Assembly: GCA_032622095.1 (NCBI GenBank)
Contig: CP136061.1
Span: 1,120,001 to 1,184,000, forward strand
Length of the DNA: 64,000 bases
Direction of reading: 5' to 3'
Source of the DNA: Siphonodentalium dalli
Lineage: Eukaryota; Mollusca; Scaphopoda; Gadilida; Siphonodentaliidae
Shown: positions 1-15,751 of the stretch, one piece after another
Layout: each line of letters starts with the position of its first letter
Position numbering within the stretch: position 1 is the first letter of the stretch
Position numbers and translations under genes: made by a program
Notes under the pieces: generated by a model
Told to the model about the DNA's origin: nothing
What the model saw: only the letters and a program-made list of their open reading frames with translations
Database searches by the model: none

Positions 1-3000
1 GGTATACAGCAAATATAGGTATACAGCAAATATAGGTATACAGCAAATATAGGTATACAGCAAATATAGGTATACAGTAAATATAAGAATACAGCAAATA
101 TAGGTATACAGCAAATATAGGTATACAGCAAATATAGGTATACAGCAAATATAGGTATACAGCAAATATAGGTATACAGTAAATACAGGTATACAGTAAA
201 TATAAGAATACAGCAAATATAAGTATACAGCAAATATAAGTATACAGCAAATATAGGTATACAGTAAATATAAGAATACAGCAAATATAGGTATACAGTA
301 AATACAGACATACAGTAAATATAAGTATACAGCAAATACACGTATACAGCAAATATAGGTATACAGCAAATATAAGTATACAGCAAATATAAGTATACAG
401 CAAATACACGTATACAGCAAATATAGGTATACAGCAAATATAGGTATACAGCAAATATAGGTATACAGTAAATATAAGTATACAGCAAATATAAGTATAC
501 AGCAAATACAGGTATACAGCAAATATAGGTATACAGTAAATATAAGTATACAGCAAATATAAGTATACAGCAAATACACGTATACAGCAAATATAAGTAT
601 ACAGCAAATATAAGTATACAGCAAATACAGGTATACAGTAAATATAAGTATACAGCAAATATAGGTATACAGCAAATATAGGTATACAGCAAATATAGGT
701 ATACAGTAAATATAAGAATACAGCAAATATAGGTATACAGCAAATATAGGTATACAGCAAATATAGGTATACAGCAAATATAGGTATACAGCAAATATAG
801 GTATACAGTAAATACAGGTATACAGCAAATATAGGTATACAGTAAATACAGACATACAGCAAATATAGGTATACAGTAAATATAGGTATACAGCAAATAT
901 AAGTATACAGTAAATACAGACATACAGTAAATACAGGTATACAGCAAATATAGGTATACAGCAAATATAGGTATACAGCAAATATAAGTATACAGCAAAT
1001 ATAAGTATACAGCAAATATAAGTATACAGCAAATATAAGTATACAGCAAATATAGGTATACAGTAAATATAAGTATACAGCAAATATAGGTATACAGTAA
1101 ATATAGGTATACAGCAAATACAGGTATACAGTAAATATAAGTATACAGCAAATATAAGTATACAGCAAATATAAGTATACAGCAAATATAAGTATACAGC
1201 AAATATAGGTATTCAGTAAATATAGGTATACAGCAAATATAGGTATACAGCAAATATAGGTATACAGCAAATATAGGTATACAGCAAATATAAGTATACA
1301 GCAAATATAAGTATACAGCAAATATAAGTATACAGCAAATATAAGTATACAGCAAATACAGGTATACAGTAAATATAGGTATACAGCAAATATAAGTATA
1401 CAGCAAATATAAGTATACAGCAAATACACGTATACAGCAAATATAAGTATACAGCAAATATAGGTATACAGCAAATATAGGTATACAGCAAATATAGGTA
1501 TACAGCAAATATAGGTATACAGCAAATATAGGTATACAGCAAATATAGGTATACAGCAAATATAGGTATACAGTAAATATAAGTATACAGCAAATATAGG
1601 TATACAGCAAATATAGGTATACAGCAAATATAAGTATACAGCAAATATAAGTATACAGTAAATACAAGTATACAGCAAATACAGGTATACAGCAAATATA
1701 AGTATACAGTAAATATAGGTATACAGCAAATATAGGTATACAGTAAATATAGGTATACAGCAAATATAAGTATACAGTAAATATAGGTATACAGCAAATA
1801 TAAGTATACAGCAAATATAAGTATACAGCAAATATAAGTATACAGCAAATATAGGTATACAGTAAATATAGGTATACAGCAAATATAAGTATACAGTAAA
1901 TATAGGTATACAGCAAATATAGGTATACAGCAAATATAAGTATACAGCAAATATAAGTATACAGCAAATACAGGTATACAGTAAATATAGGTATACAGCA
2001 AATATAAGTATACAGCAAATATAAGTATACAGCAAATACACGTATACAGCAAATATAAGTATACAGCAAATATAGGTATACAGCAAATATAGGTATACAG
2101 CAAATATAGGTATACAGCAAATATAGGTATACAGCAAATATAGGTATACAGTAAATATAAGTATACAGCAAATATAGGTATACAGTAAATATAGGTATAC
2201 AGCAAATATAAGTATACAGCAAATATAAGTATACAGTAAATATAAGTATACAGTAAATACAGGTATACAGCAAATATAAGTATACAGTAAATATAAGTAT
2301 ACAGCAAATACAGGTATACAGTAAATATAAGTATACAGCAAATATAAGTATACAGTAAATATAAGTATACAGCAAATATAGGTATACAGCAAATATAAGT
2401 ATACAGTAAATATAAGTATACAGCAAATATAGGTATACAGCAAATATAAGTATACAGCAAATACACGTATACAGTAAATATAAGTATACAGCAAATATAA
2501 GTATACAGCAAATATAGGTATACAGTAAATACAGGTATACAGCAAATATAAGTATACAGTAAATACAGGTATACAGTAAATATAAGTATACAGCAAATAT
2601 AAGTATACAGCAAATACACGTATACAGCAAATATAAGTATACAGCAAATATAAGTATACAGCAAATATAGGTATACAGTAAATATAAGTATACAGTAAAT
2701 ACAGGTATAAAGCAAATACACGTATACAGCAAATATAAGTATACAGCAAATATAAGTATACAGCAAATATAGGTATACAGTAAATATAGGTATACAGCAA
2801 ATATAAGTATACAGTAAATACAGGTATAAAGCAAATACACGTATACAGTAAATATAAGTATACAGCAAATACACGTATACAGCAAATACACGTATACAGT
2901 AAATATAAGTATACAGCAAATACACGTATACAGCAAATATATGTATACAGCAAATATAAGTATACAGTAAATACAGGTATACAGCAAATATAAGTATACA

Positions 3001-3499
3001 GTAAATATAAGTATACAGCAAATACAGGTATACAGTAAATATAAGTATACAGCAAATATAAGTATACAGTAAATACAGGTATACAGCAAATATAAGTATA
3101 CAGTAAATATAAGTATACAGCAAATATAGGTATACAGCAAATATAAGTATACAGCAAATACACGTATACAGTAAATATAAGTATACAGCAAATATAAGTA
3201 TACAGCAAATATAGGTATACAGTAAATACAGGTATACAGCAAATATAAGTATACAGTAAATACAGGTATACAGTAAATATAAGTATACAGCAAATATAAG
3301 TATACAGCAAATACACGTATACAGCAAATATAAGTATACAGCAAATATAAGTATACAGCAAATATAGGTATACAGCAAATACAAGTATACAGCAAATATA
3401 AGTATACAGCAAATATAAGTATACAGCAAATATAAGTATACAGTAAATATAGGTATACAGTAAATATAAGTATACAGCAAATACAGGTATACAGCAAAT

Positions 3500-3772
3500 A
3501 TAGGTATACAGCAAATACATGTATACAGCAAATATAAGTATACAGCAAATACATGTATACAGCAAATATAGGTATACAGCAAATACATGTATACAGCAAA
3601 TATAAGTATACAGCAAATACATGTATACAGCAAATATAGGTATACAGCAAATACATGTATACAGCAAATATAAGTATACAGCAAATACAGGTATACAGCA
3701 AATATAGGTATACAGCAAATACATGTATACAGCAAATATAAGTATACAGCAAATACATGTATACAGCAAATA
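3500..3772 (+). repeat. 34-bp dimeric higher-order patch (CATGTA monomers)
   Basis: The rare ACATGTA monomer form appears at 3517, 3551, 3585, 3619, 3653, 3721 and 3755, every 34 bp, except that the expected 3687 position carries ACAGGTA instead. CATGTA monomers therefore alternate strictly with AAATATA monomers, making a local dimer unit. Further CATGTA monomers lie near 3988 and 4215. ATACATGTAT is itself a 10-bp palindrome. CATGTA differs from the CACGTA form that is frequent just upstream by a single C-to-T change at a CpG. Confidence 0.85.
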
Positions 3773-5240
3773 TAAGTATACAGCAAATATAAGTATACAG
3801 CAAATATAGGTATACAGCAAATACAAGTATACAGTAAATACAGGTATACAGCAAATATAAGTATACAGCAAATACAAGTATACAGCAAATATAGGTATAC
3901 AGCAAATATAGGTATACAGTAAATACAGGCATACAGCAAATATAGGTATACAGTAAATACAGGCATACAGCAAATATAAGTATACAGCAAATACATGTAT
4001 ACAGCAAATATAGGTATACAGCAAATATAAGTATACAGCAAATATAAGTATACAGCAAATATAGGTATACAGTAAATACAGGTATACAGCAAATACAGAC
4101 ATACAGTAAATATAGGTATACAGCAAATACAGGTATACAGCAAATATAGGTATACAGCAAATATAGGTATACAGTAAATACAGGTATACAGCAAATATAA
4201 GTATACAGCAAATACATGTATACAGCAAATATAGGTATACAGCAAATATAGGTATACAGCAAATATAGGTATACAGCAAATATAAGTATACAGTAAATAC
4301 AGGTATACAGCAAATATAAGTATACAGCAAATATAGGTATACAGTAAATATAAGTATACAGCAAATATAGGTATACAGCAAATATAGGTATACAGCAAAT
4401 ACAGGTATACAGCAAATATAGGTATACAGCAAATACAGGTATACAGCAAATACAGGTATACAGCAAATATAGGTATACAGCAAATATAAGTATACAGTAA
4501 ATACAGGTATACAGCAAATATAGGTATACAGCAAATATAAGTATACAGCAAATATAGGTATACAGTAAATATAAGTATACAGCAAATATAGGTATACAGC
4601 AAATATAGGTATACAGCAAATACAGGTATACAGCAAATATAGGTATACAGCAAATATAAGTATACAGCAAATATAGGTATACAGCAAATATAGGTATACA
4701 GCAAATACAGCTATACAGCAAATATAGGTATACAGCAAATACAAGTATACAGCAAATATAGGTATACAGTAAATATAGGTATACAGCAAATATAGGTATA
4801 CAGCAAATACAGGTATACAGCAAATACAGGTATACAGCAAATACAGGTATACAGCAAATACAGGTATACAGCAAATATAGGTATACAGCAAATATAGGTA
4901 TACAGTAAATATAAGTATACAGCAAATATAGGTATACAGCAAATATAGGTATACAGCAAATATAGGTATACAGCAAATATAGGTATACAGCAAATATAGG
5001 TATACAGCAAATATAAGTATACAGCAAATATAAGAATACAGCAAATATAAGTATACAGTAAATATAGGTATACAGCAAATATAAGTATACAGCAAATATA
5101 GGTATACAGCAAATATAAGTATACAGCAAATATAGGTATACAGCAAATATAGGTATACAGCAAATATAAGTATACAGCAAATACAGGTATACAGTAAATA
5201 TAGGTATACAGCAAATATAGGTATACAGCAAATATAGGTA

Positions 5241-7750
5241 TACAGCAATACAAGTATACAGCAAATATAGGTATACAGCAAATACAGGTATACAGCAAAT
5301 ATAAGTATACAGCAAATATAGGTATACAGCAAATATAGGTATACAGCAAATATAAGTATACAGCAAATACAGGTATACAGCAAATATAGGTATACAGTAA
5401 ATACAGGTATACAGCAAATACAGGTATACAGCAAATACAGGTATACAGCAAATATAAGTATACAGCAAATACAAGTATACAGCAAATATAGGTATACAGC
5501 AAATACAGGTATACAGCAAATATAGGTATACAGCAAATACAGGTATACAGCAAATATAAGTATACAGCAAATACAAGTATACAGCAAATATAGGTATACA
5601 GCAAATACAGGTATACAGCAAATATAGGTATACAGCAAATACAGGTATACAGCAAATATAGGTATACAGTAAATATAGGTATACAGCAAATATAGGTATA
5701 CAGCAAATACAGGTATACAGCAAATACAGGTATACAGCAAATATAGGTATACAGCAAATATAGGTATACAGCAAATACAGGTATACAGCAAATATAGGTA
5801 TACAGCAAATATAGGTATACAGCAAATACAGGTATACAGCAAATACAGGTATACAGCAAATATAAGTATACAGCAAATATAGGTATACAGCAAATATAGG
5901 TATACAGCAAATACAGGTATACAGCAAATACAGGTATACAGCAAATATAAGTATACAGCAAATATAGGTATACAGCAAATACAGGTATACAGCAAATACA
6001 GGTATACAGTAAATACAGGTATACAGTAAATACAGGTATACAGCAAATACAGACATACAGCAAATATAGGTATACAGCAAATACAGGTATACAGCAAATA
6101 TAGGTATACAGTAAATATAGGTATACAGCAAATATAAGTATACAGCAAATATAGGTATACAGCAAATACAGGTATACAGCAAATACAGGTATACAGCAAA
6201 TATAGGTATACAGCAAATATAGGTATACAGTAAATATAAGTATACAGCAAATATAGGTATACAGCAAATATAGGTATACAGCAAATATAAGTATACAGCA
6301 AATATAGGTATACAGCAAATATAAGTATACAGCAAATACAGGTATACAGTAAATACAGGTATACAGCAAATATAGGTATACAGTAAATATAAGTATACAG
6401 CAAATATAGGTATACAGCAAATATAGGTATACAGCAATACAAGTATACAGCAAATATAGGTATACAGCAAATACAGGTATACAGCAAATATAAGTATACA
6501 GCAAATATAAGTATACAGCAAATATAGGTATACAGCAAATATAGGTATACAGCAAATATAGGTATACAGCAAATATAAGTATACAGCAAATACAGGTATA
6601 CAGCAAATATAGGTATACAGCAATACAAGTATACAGCAAATATAGGTATACAGTAAATATAGGTATACAGCAAATATAGGTATACAGCAATACAAGTATA
6701 CAGCAAATATAGGTATACAGCAAATACAGGTATACAGCAAATATAAGTATACAGCAAATATAAGTATACAGCAAATATAGGTATACAGCAAATATAGGTA
6801 TACAGCAAATATAGGTATACAGCAAATATAAGTATACAGCAAATACAGGTATACAGCAAATATAGGTATACAGCAATACAAGTATACAGCAAATATAGGT
6901 ATACAGCAAATACAGGTATACAGTAAATATAGGTATACAGCAAATATAAGTATACAGCAAATATAGGTATACAGCAAATATAGGTATACAGCAAATATAA
7001 GTATACAGCAAATACAGGTATACAGCAAATATAGGTATACAGCAAATATAGGTATACAGCAAATATAGGTATACAGCAAATATAGGTATACAGCAAATAT
7101 AGGTATACAGTAAATACAGGTATACAGCAAATACAGGTATACAGCAAATACAGGTATACAGCAAATATAAGTATACAGCAAATACAAGTATACAGCAAAT
7201 ATAGGTATACAGCAAATATAGGTATACAGCAAATACAGGTATACAGCAAATATAGGTATACAGCAAATACAGGTATACAGCAAATATAAGTATACAGCAA
7301 ATACAAGTATACAGCAAATATAGGTATACAGCAAATACAGGTATACAGCAAATATAGGTATACAGCAAATACAGGTATACAGCAAATATAGGTATACAGT
7401 AAATATAGGTATACAGCAAATATAGGTATACAGCAAATACAGGTATACAGCAAATACAGGTATACAGCAAATACAGGTATACAGCAAATACAGGTATACA
7501 GCAAATATAGGTATACAGCAAATATAGGTATACAGTAAATATAAGTATACAGCAAATATAGGTATACAGCAAATATAGGTATACAGCAAATATAAGTATA
7601 CAGCAAATATAGGTATACAGCAAATATAAGTATACAGCAAATATAGGTATACAGCAAATATAGGTATACAGCAAATATAAGTATACAGCAAATACAGGTA
7701 TACAGCAAATATAGGTATACAGCAAATATAAGTATACAGCAATACAAGTA
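5241..7750 (+). repeat. cluster of six 16-bp monomers with a shared deletion
   Basis: The 16-base form TACAGCAATACAAGTA starts at 5241, 6430, 6616, 6683, 6869 and 7735. It lacks one A of the usual CAAATA and always carries C at position 12 and AGT at 14-16. An identical indel allele six times within 2.5 kb and nowhere else seen indicates descent from one deletion spread by duplication. Intervals between starts are 1189, 186, 67, 186 and 866 bp, each a multiple of 17 minus one. Confidence 0.9.
6402..6906 (+). repeat. 253-bp tandem segmental duplication
   Basis: 6402-6653 and 6655-6906 are identical over 252 bases read base by base. Each copy contains two of the 16-bp monomers (6430 and 6616; 6683 and 6869). 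The period is 15 monomers less two bases (253). This is a direct, recent duplication inside the satellite. Confidence 0.9.
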
Positions 7751-8878
7751 TACAGCAAATATAGGTATACAGCAAATACAGGTATACAGCAATTATAAGT
7801 ATACAGCAAATATAGGTATACAGCAAATATAGGTATACAGCAAATATAAGTATACAGCAAATACAGGTATACAGCAAATATAGGTATACAGTAAATATAG
7901 GTATACAGTAAATACAGGTATACAGTAAATACATGTATACAGCAAATATAGGTATACAGCAAATATAGGTATACAGCAAATATAGGTATACAGTAAATAT
8001 AGGTATACAGCAAATATAAGTATACAGCAAATATAGGTATACAGCAAATATAGGTATACAGCAAATATAGGTATACAGCAAATATAAGTATACAGCAAAT
8101 ATAAGTATACAGCAAATATAAGTATACAGCAAATATAGGTATACAGCAAATATAGGTATACAGCAAATATAGGTATACAGTAAATACAGGTATACAGCAA
8201 ATATAGGTATACAGCAAATATAGGTATACAGTAAATACAAGTATACAGCAAATATAGGTATACAGCAAATATAGGTATACAGCAAATATAAGTATACAGC
8301 AAATATAGGTATACAGCAAATACAGGTATACAGCAAATATAAGTATACAGCAAATATAGGTATACAGCAAATACAGGTATACAGTAAATATAGGTATACA
8401 GCAAATATAAGTATACAGCAAATATAGGTATACAGCAAATATAGGTATACAGTAAATACAGGTATACAGCAAATATAGGTATACAGCAAATATAGGTATA
8501 CAGTAAATACAAGTATACAGTAAATACAGGTATACAGCAAATATAAGTATACAGCAAATATAGGTATACAGCAAATATAGGTATACAGTAAATATAGGTA
8601 TACAGTAAATATAGGTATACAGCAAATATAGGTATACAGCAAATATAGGTATACAGCAAATATAGGTATACAGCAAATATAGGTATACAGTAAATATAGG
8701 TATACAGCAAATATAAGTATACAGCAAATATAGGTATACAGCAAATATAGGTATACAGCAAATATAGGTATACAGCAAATATAGGTATACAGTAAATATA
8801 GGTATACAGCAAATATAAGTATACAGCAAATATAGGTATACAGCAAATATAGGTATACAGCAAATATAGGTATACAGT

Positions 8879-11800
8879 AAATATAGGTATACAGCAAATA
8901 TAGGTATACAGCAAATACAGGTATACAGCAAATACAGGAATACAGCAAATACAAGTATACAGCAAATATAGGTATACAGCAAATATAAGTATACAGCAAA
9001 TATAGGTATACAGCAAATACAAGTATACAGTAAATATAGGTATACAGCAAATATAGGTATACAGTAAATACAGGTATACAGCAAATACAGGTATACAGTA
9101 AATATAGGTATACAGTAAATACAGGTATACAGCAAATATAGGTATACAGCAAATATAGGTATACAGCAAATATAGGTATACAGCAAATATAAGTATACAG
9201 CAAATATAGGTATACAGCAAATACAGGTATACAGCAAATACAAGTATACAGTAAATACAGGTATACAGCAAATATAGGTATACAGTAAATATAGGTATAC
9301 AGTAAATACAGGTATACAGCAAATATAGGTATACAGCAAATACAAGTATACAGTAAATACAGGTATACAGCAAATATAGGTATACAGCAAATATAGGTAT
9401 ACAGCAAATACAGGTATACAGCAAATATAGGTATACAGCAAATACAGGTATACAGTAAATATAGGTATACAGTAAATACAGGTATACAGCAAATATAGGT
9501 ATACAGCAAATATAGGTATACAGCAAATATAGGTATACAGCAAATATAGGTATACAGCAAATACAGGTATACAGTAAATATAGGTATACAGCAAATACAA
9601 GTATACAGTAAATACAGGTATACAGCAAATATAGGTATACAGCAAATACAGGTATACAGTAAATATAGGTATACAGTAAATACAGGTATACAGCAAATAT
9701 AGGTATACAGCAAATATAGGTATACAGCAAATATAGGTATACAGCAAATATAGGTATACAGCAAATACAGGTATACAGTAAATATAGGTATACAGCAAAT
9801 ACAGGTATACAGTAAATATAGGTATACAGTAAATACAGGTATACAGTAAATATAGGTATACAGTAAATACAGGTATACAGTAAATATAGGTATACAGTAA
9901 ATACAGGTATACAGTAAATACAAGTATACAGCAAATACAGGTATACAGTAAATACAGGTATACAGCAAATATAGGTATACAGCAAATACAGGTATACAGC
10001 AAATACAGGTATACAGTAAATACAGGTATACAGCAAATATAGGTATACAGCAAATATAGGTATACAGCAAATACAAGTATACAGCAAATACAGGTATACA
10101 GTAAATACAGGTATACAGTAAATACAGGTATACAGTAAATATAGGTATACAGCAAATACAAGTATACAGCAAATACAGGTATACAGTAAATACAGGTATA
10201 CAGCAAATATAGGTATACAGCAAATACAGGTATACAGTAAATATAGGTATACAGCAAATACAAGTATACAGTAAATACAGGTATACAGCAAATATAGGTA
10301 TACAGCAAATACAGGTATACAGTAAATATAGGTATACAGTAAATACAGGTATACAGCAAATATAGGTATACAGCAAATATAGGTATACAGCAAATATAGG
10401 TATACAGCAAATATAGGTATACAGCAAATACAGGTATACAGTAAATATAGGTATACAGCAAATATAGGTATACAGCAAATATAGGTATACAGTAAATACA
10501 GGTATACAGCAAATACAGGTATACAGTAAATACAGGTATACAGTAAATATAGGTATACAGCAAATATAGGTATACAGCAAATACAGGTATACAGTAAATA
10601 TAGGTATACAGTAAATACAGGTATACAGCAAATATAGGTATACAGCAAATATAGGTATACAGCAAATATAGGTATACAGCAAATATAGGTATACAGCAAA
10701 TACAGGTATACAGTAAATATAGGTATACAGCAAATACAAGTATACAGTAAATACAGGTATACAGCAAATATAGGTATACAGCAAATATAGGTATACAGTA
10801 AATATAGGTATACAGCAAATATAGGTATACAGCAAATACAGGTATACAGTAAATATAGGTATACAGCAAATATAGGTATACAGCAAATACAGGTATACAG
10901 CAAATATAGGTATACAGCAAATATAGGTATACAGCAAATATAGGTATACAGCAAATACAGGTATACAGCAAATACAAGTATACAGTAAATACAGGTATAC
11001 AGCAAATATAGGTATACAGCAAATATAAGTATACAGCAAATATAGGTATACAGCAAATATAGGTATACAGCAAATATAGGTATACAGCAAATACAGGTAT
11101 ACAGCAAATACAGGTATACAGTAAATACAGGTATACAGCAAATATAGGTATACAGCAAATATAGGTATACAGCAAATACAGGTATACAGCAAATATAGGT
11201 ATACAGCAAATACACGTATACAGTAAATATAAGTATACAGCAAATACAGGTATACAGCAAATATAAGTATACAGCAAATATAAGTATACAGCAAATACAG
11301 GTATACAGCAAATACAGGTATACAGCAAATACAAGTATACAGCAAATATAGGTATACAGCAAATACAGGTATACAGCAAATACAGGTATACAGCAAATAC
11401 AGGTATACAGCAAATACAAGTATACAGCAAATATAGGTATACAGCAAATATAAGTATACAGCAAATATAGGTATACAGCAAATACAAGTATACAGTAAAT
11501 ATAGGTATACAGCAAATATAGGTATACAGTAAATACAGGTATACAGCAAATACAGGTATACAGTAAATATAGGTATACAGTAAATACAGGTATACAGCAA
11601 ATATAGGTATACAGCAAATATAGGTATACAGCAAATATAGGTATACAGCAAATATAAGTATACAGCAAATATAGGTATACAGCAAATACAGGTATACAGC
11701 AAATACAAGTATACAGTAAATACAGGTATACAGCAAATATAGGTATACAGTAAATATAGGTATACAGTAAATACAGGTATACAGCAAATATAGGTATACA

Positions 11801-13932
11801 GCAAATACAAGTATACAGTAAATACAGGTATACAGCAAATATAGGTATACAGCAAATATAGGTATACAGCAAATACAGGTATACAGCAAATATAGGTATA
11901 CAGCAAATACAGGTATACAGTAAATATAGGTATACAGTAAATACAGGTATACAGCAAATATAGGTATACAGCAAATATAGGTATACAGCAAATATAGGTA
12001 TACAGCAAATATAGGTATACAGCAAATACAGGTATACAGTAAATATAGGTATACAGCAAATACAAGTATACAGTAAATACAGGTATACAGCAAATATAGG
12101 TATACAGCAAATACAGGTATACAGTAAATATAGGTATACAGTAAATACAGGTATACAGCAAATATAGGTATACAGCAAATATAGGTATACAGCAAATATA
12201 GGTATACAGCAAATATAGGTATACAGCAAATACAGGTATACAGTAAATATAGGTATACAGCAAATACAGGTATACAGTAAATATAGGTATACAGTAAATA
12301 CAGGTATACAGTAAATATAGGTATACAGTAAATACAGGTATACAGTAAATACAGGTATACAGTAAATACAGGTATACAGTAAATACAAGTATACAGCAAA
12401 TACAGGTATACAGTAAATACAGGTATACAGCAAATATAGGTATACAGCAAATACAGGTATACAGCAAATACAGGTATACAGTAAATACAGGTATACAGCA
12501 AATATAGGTATACAGCAAATATAGGTATACAGCAAATACAAGTATACAGCAAATACAGGTATACAGTAAATACAGGTATACAGTAAATACAGGTATACAG
12601 CAAATATAGGTATACAGCAAATACAAGTATACAGCAAATACAGGTATACAGTAAATACAGGTATACAGCAAATATAGGTATACAGCAAATACAGGTATAC
12701 AGTAAATATAGGTATACAGCAAATACAAGTATACAGTAAATACAGGTATACAGCAAATATAGGTATACAGCAAATACAGGTATACAGTAAATATAGGTAT
12801 ACAGTAAATACAGGTATACAGCAAATATAGGTATACAGCAAATATAGGTATACAGCAAATATAGGTATACAGCAAATATAGGTATACAGCAAATACAGGT
12901 ATACAGTAAATATAGGTATACAGCAAATATAGGTATACAGCAAATATAGGTATACAGTAAATACAGGTATACAGCAAATACAGGTATACAGTAAATACAG
13001 GTATACAGTAAATATAGGTATACAGCAAATATAGGTATACAGCAAATACAGGTATACAGTAAATATAGGTATACAGTAAATACAGGTATACAGCAAATAT
13101 AGGTATACAGCAAATATAGGTATACAGCAAATATAGGTATACAGCAAATATAGGTATACAGCAAATACAGGTATACAGTAAATATAGGTATACAGCAAAT
13201 ACAAGTATACAGTAAATACAGGTATACAGCAAATATAGGTATACAGCAAATATAGGTATACAGTAAATATAGGTATACAGCAAATATAGGTATACAGCAA
13301 ATACAGGTATACAGTAAATATAGGTATACAGCAAATATAGGTATACAGCAAATACAGGTATACAGCAAATATAGGTATACAGCAAATATAGGTATACAGC
13401 AAATATAGGTATACAGCAAATACAGGTATACAGCAAATACAAGTATACAGTAAATACAGGTATACAGCAAATATAGGTATACAGCAAATATAAGTATACA
13501 GCAAATATAGGTATACAGCAAATATAGGTATACAGCAAATATAGGTATACAGCAAATACAGGTATACAGCAAATACAGGTATACAGTAAATACAGGTATA
13601 CAGCAAATATAGGTATACAGCAAATATAGGTATACAGCAAATACAGGTATACAGCAAATATAGGTATACAGCAAATACACGTATACAGTAAATATAAGTA
13701 TACAGCAAATACAGGTATACAGCAAATATAAGTATACAGCAAATATAAGTATACAGCAAATACAGGTATACAGCAAATACAGGTATACAGCAAATACAAG
13801 TATACAGCAAATATAGGTATACAGCAAATACAGGTATACAGCAAATACAGGTATACAGCAAATACAGGTATACAGCAAATACAAGTATACAGCAAATATA
13901 GGTATACAGCAAATATAAGTATACAGCAAATA
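8879..13932 (+). repeat. 2,465-bp higher-order repeat, about 2.05 tandem copies
   Basis: 8879-11467 matches 11344-13932 at an offset of exactly 2465 bp (145 monomers). I compared the two stretches in 60-base blocks and saw four differences in about 2,589 bases: at 8901, 8939, 9887 and 10137 of the first copy. Because the matching length exceeds the offset, this is a true tandem duplication: 8879-11343, 11344-13808, and the start of a third copy at 13809-13932. Identity stops abruptly at both edges (8878 and 11468 differ from their partners). Confidence 0.93.
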
Positions 13933-15397
13933 CAGGTATACAGCAAATACAGGTATACAGCAAATACAAGTATACAGCAAATATAGGTATACAGCAAATA
14001 CAGGTATACAGCAAATATAGGTATACAGCAAATATAAGTATACAGCAAATACACGTATACAGCAAATACAGGTATACAGCAAATATAAGTATACAGCAAA
14101 TATAGGTATACAGCAAATATAAGTATACAGCAAATATAAGTATACAGCAAATATAGGTATACAGCAAATATAAGTATACAGCAAATATAAGTATACAGCA
14201 AATATAAGTATACAGCAAATATAAGTATACAGCAAATACAGGTATACAGCAAATATAAGTATACAGCAAATATAGGTATACAGCAAATATAAGTATACAG
14301 CAAATATAAGTATACAGCAAATATAGGTATACAGCAAATATAAGTATACAGCAAATATAGGTATACAGCAAATATAAGTATACAGTAAATATAGGTATAC
14401 AGCAAATATAAGTATACAGCAAATATAGGTATACAGTAAATATAGGTATACAGCAAATACAGGTATACAGCAAATATAGGTATACAGTAAATATAAGTAT
14501 ACAGCAAATATAGGTATACAGCAAATATAAGTATACAGCAAATATAGGTATACAGCAAATATAAGTATACAGCAAATATAGGTATACAGTAAATATAGGT
14601 ATACAGTAAATACAGACATACAGTAAATACAGGTATACAGTAAATATAAGTATACAGCAAATATAGGTATACAGTAAATACAGACATACAGTAAATATAG
14701 GTATACAGTAAATACAGACATACAGTAAATATAAGTATACAGTAAATACAGGTATACAGCAAATACACGTATACAGCAAATACAGGTATACAGCAAATAC
14801 ACGTATACAGCAAATACAGGTATACAGCAAATACAAGTATACAGCAAATATAGGTATACAGCAAATACAAGTATACAGCAAATATAGGTATACAGTAAAT
14901 ACAGGTATACAGCAAATATAGGTATACAGCAAATACAGGTATACAGCAAATATAGGTATACAGTAAATACAGACATACAGTAAATATAAGTATACAGTAA
15001 ATACAGGTATACAGCAAATATAGGTATACAGCAAATACAGGTATACAGCAAATATAGGTATACAGCAAATATAAGTATACAGCAAATACAGGTATACAGC
15101 AAATATAAGTATACAGCAAATATAAGTATACAGCAAATATAAGTATACAGCAAATATAGGTATACAGCAAATATAGGTATACAGCAAATATAAGTATACA
15201 GCAAATATAAGTATACAGCAAATACAGGTATACAGCAAATACAGGTATACAGTAAATACAGACATACAGTAAATATAGGTATACAGCAAATACACGTATA
15301 CAGCAAATACAAGTATACAGCAAATATAAGTATACAGCAAATACACGTATACAGCAAATACAGGTATACAGTAAATACAGACATACAGTAAATATAG

Positions 15398-15751
15398 GTA
15401 TACAGCAAATACACGTATACAGCAAATACAAGTATACAGCAAATATAGGTATACAGTAAATACAGGTATACAGCAAATATAGGTATACAGCAAATACAGG
15501 TATACAGCAAATATAGGTATACAGCAAATATAAGTATACAGCAAATATAGGTATACAGCATATATAAGTATACAGCAAATACACGTATACAGCAAATACA
15601 AGTATACAGCAAATATAGGTATACAGTAAATACAGGTATACAGCAAATATAGGTATACAGCAAATACAGGTATACAGCAAATATAGGTATACAGCAAATA
15701 TAAGTATACAGCAAATATAGGTATACAGCATATATAAGTATACAGCAAATA
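15398..15751 (+). repeat. 170-bp tandem duplication
   Basis: 15398-15581 and 15568-15751 are identical at an offset of 170 bp (10 monomers). Each carries the rare monomer TACAGCATATATAAGTA at its end (near 15555 and 15725), a private marker not noticed elsewhere. It also shares CACGTA and AAATATA monomers in the same order. Confidence 0.88.
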
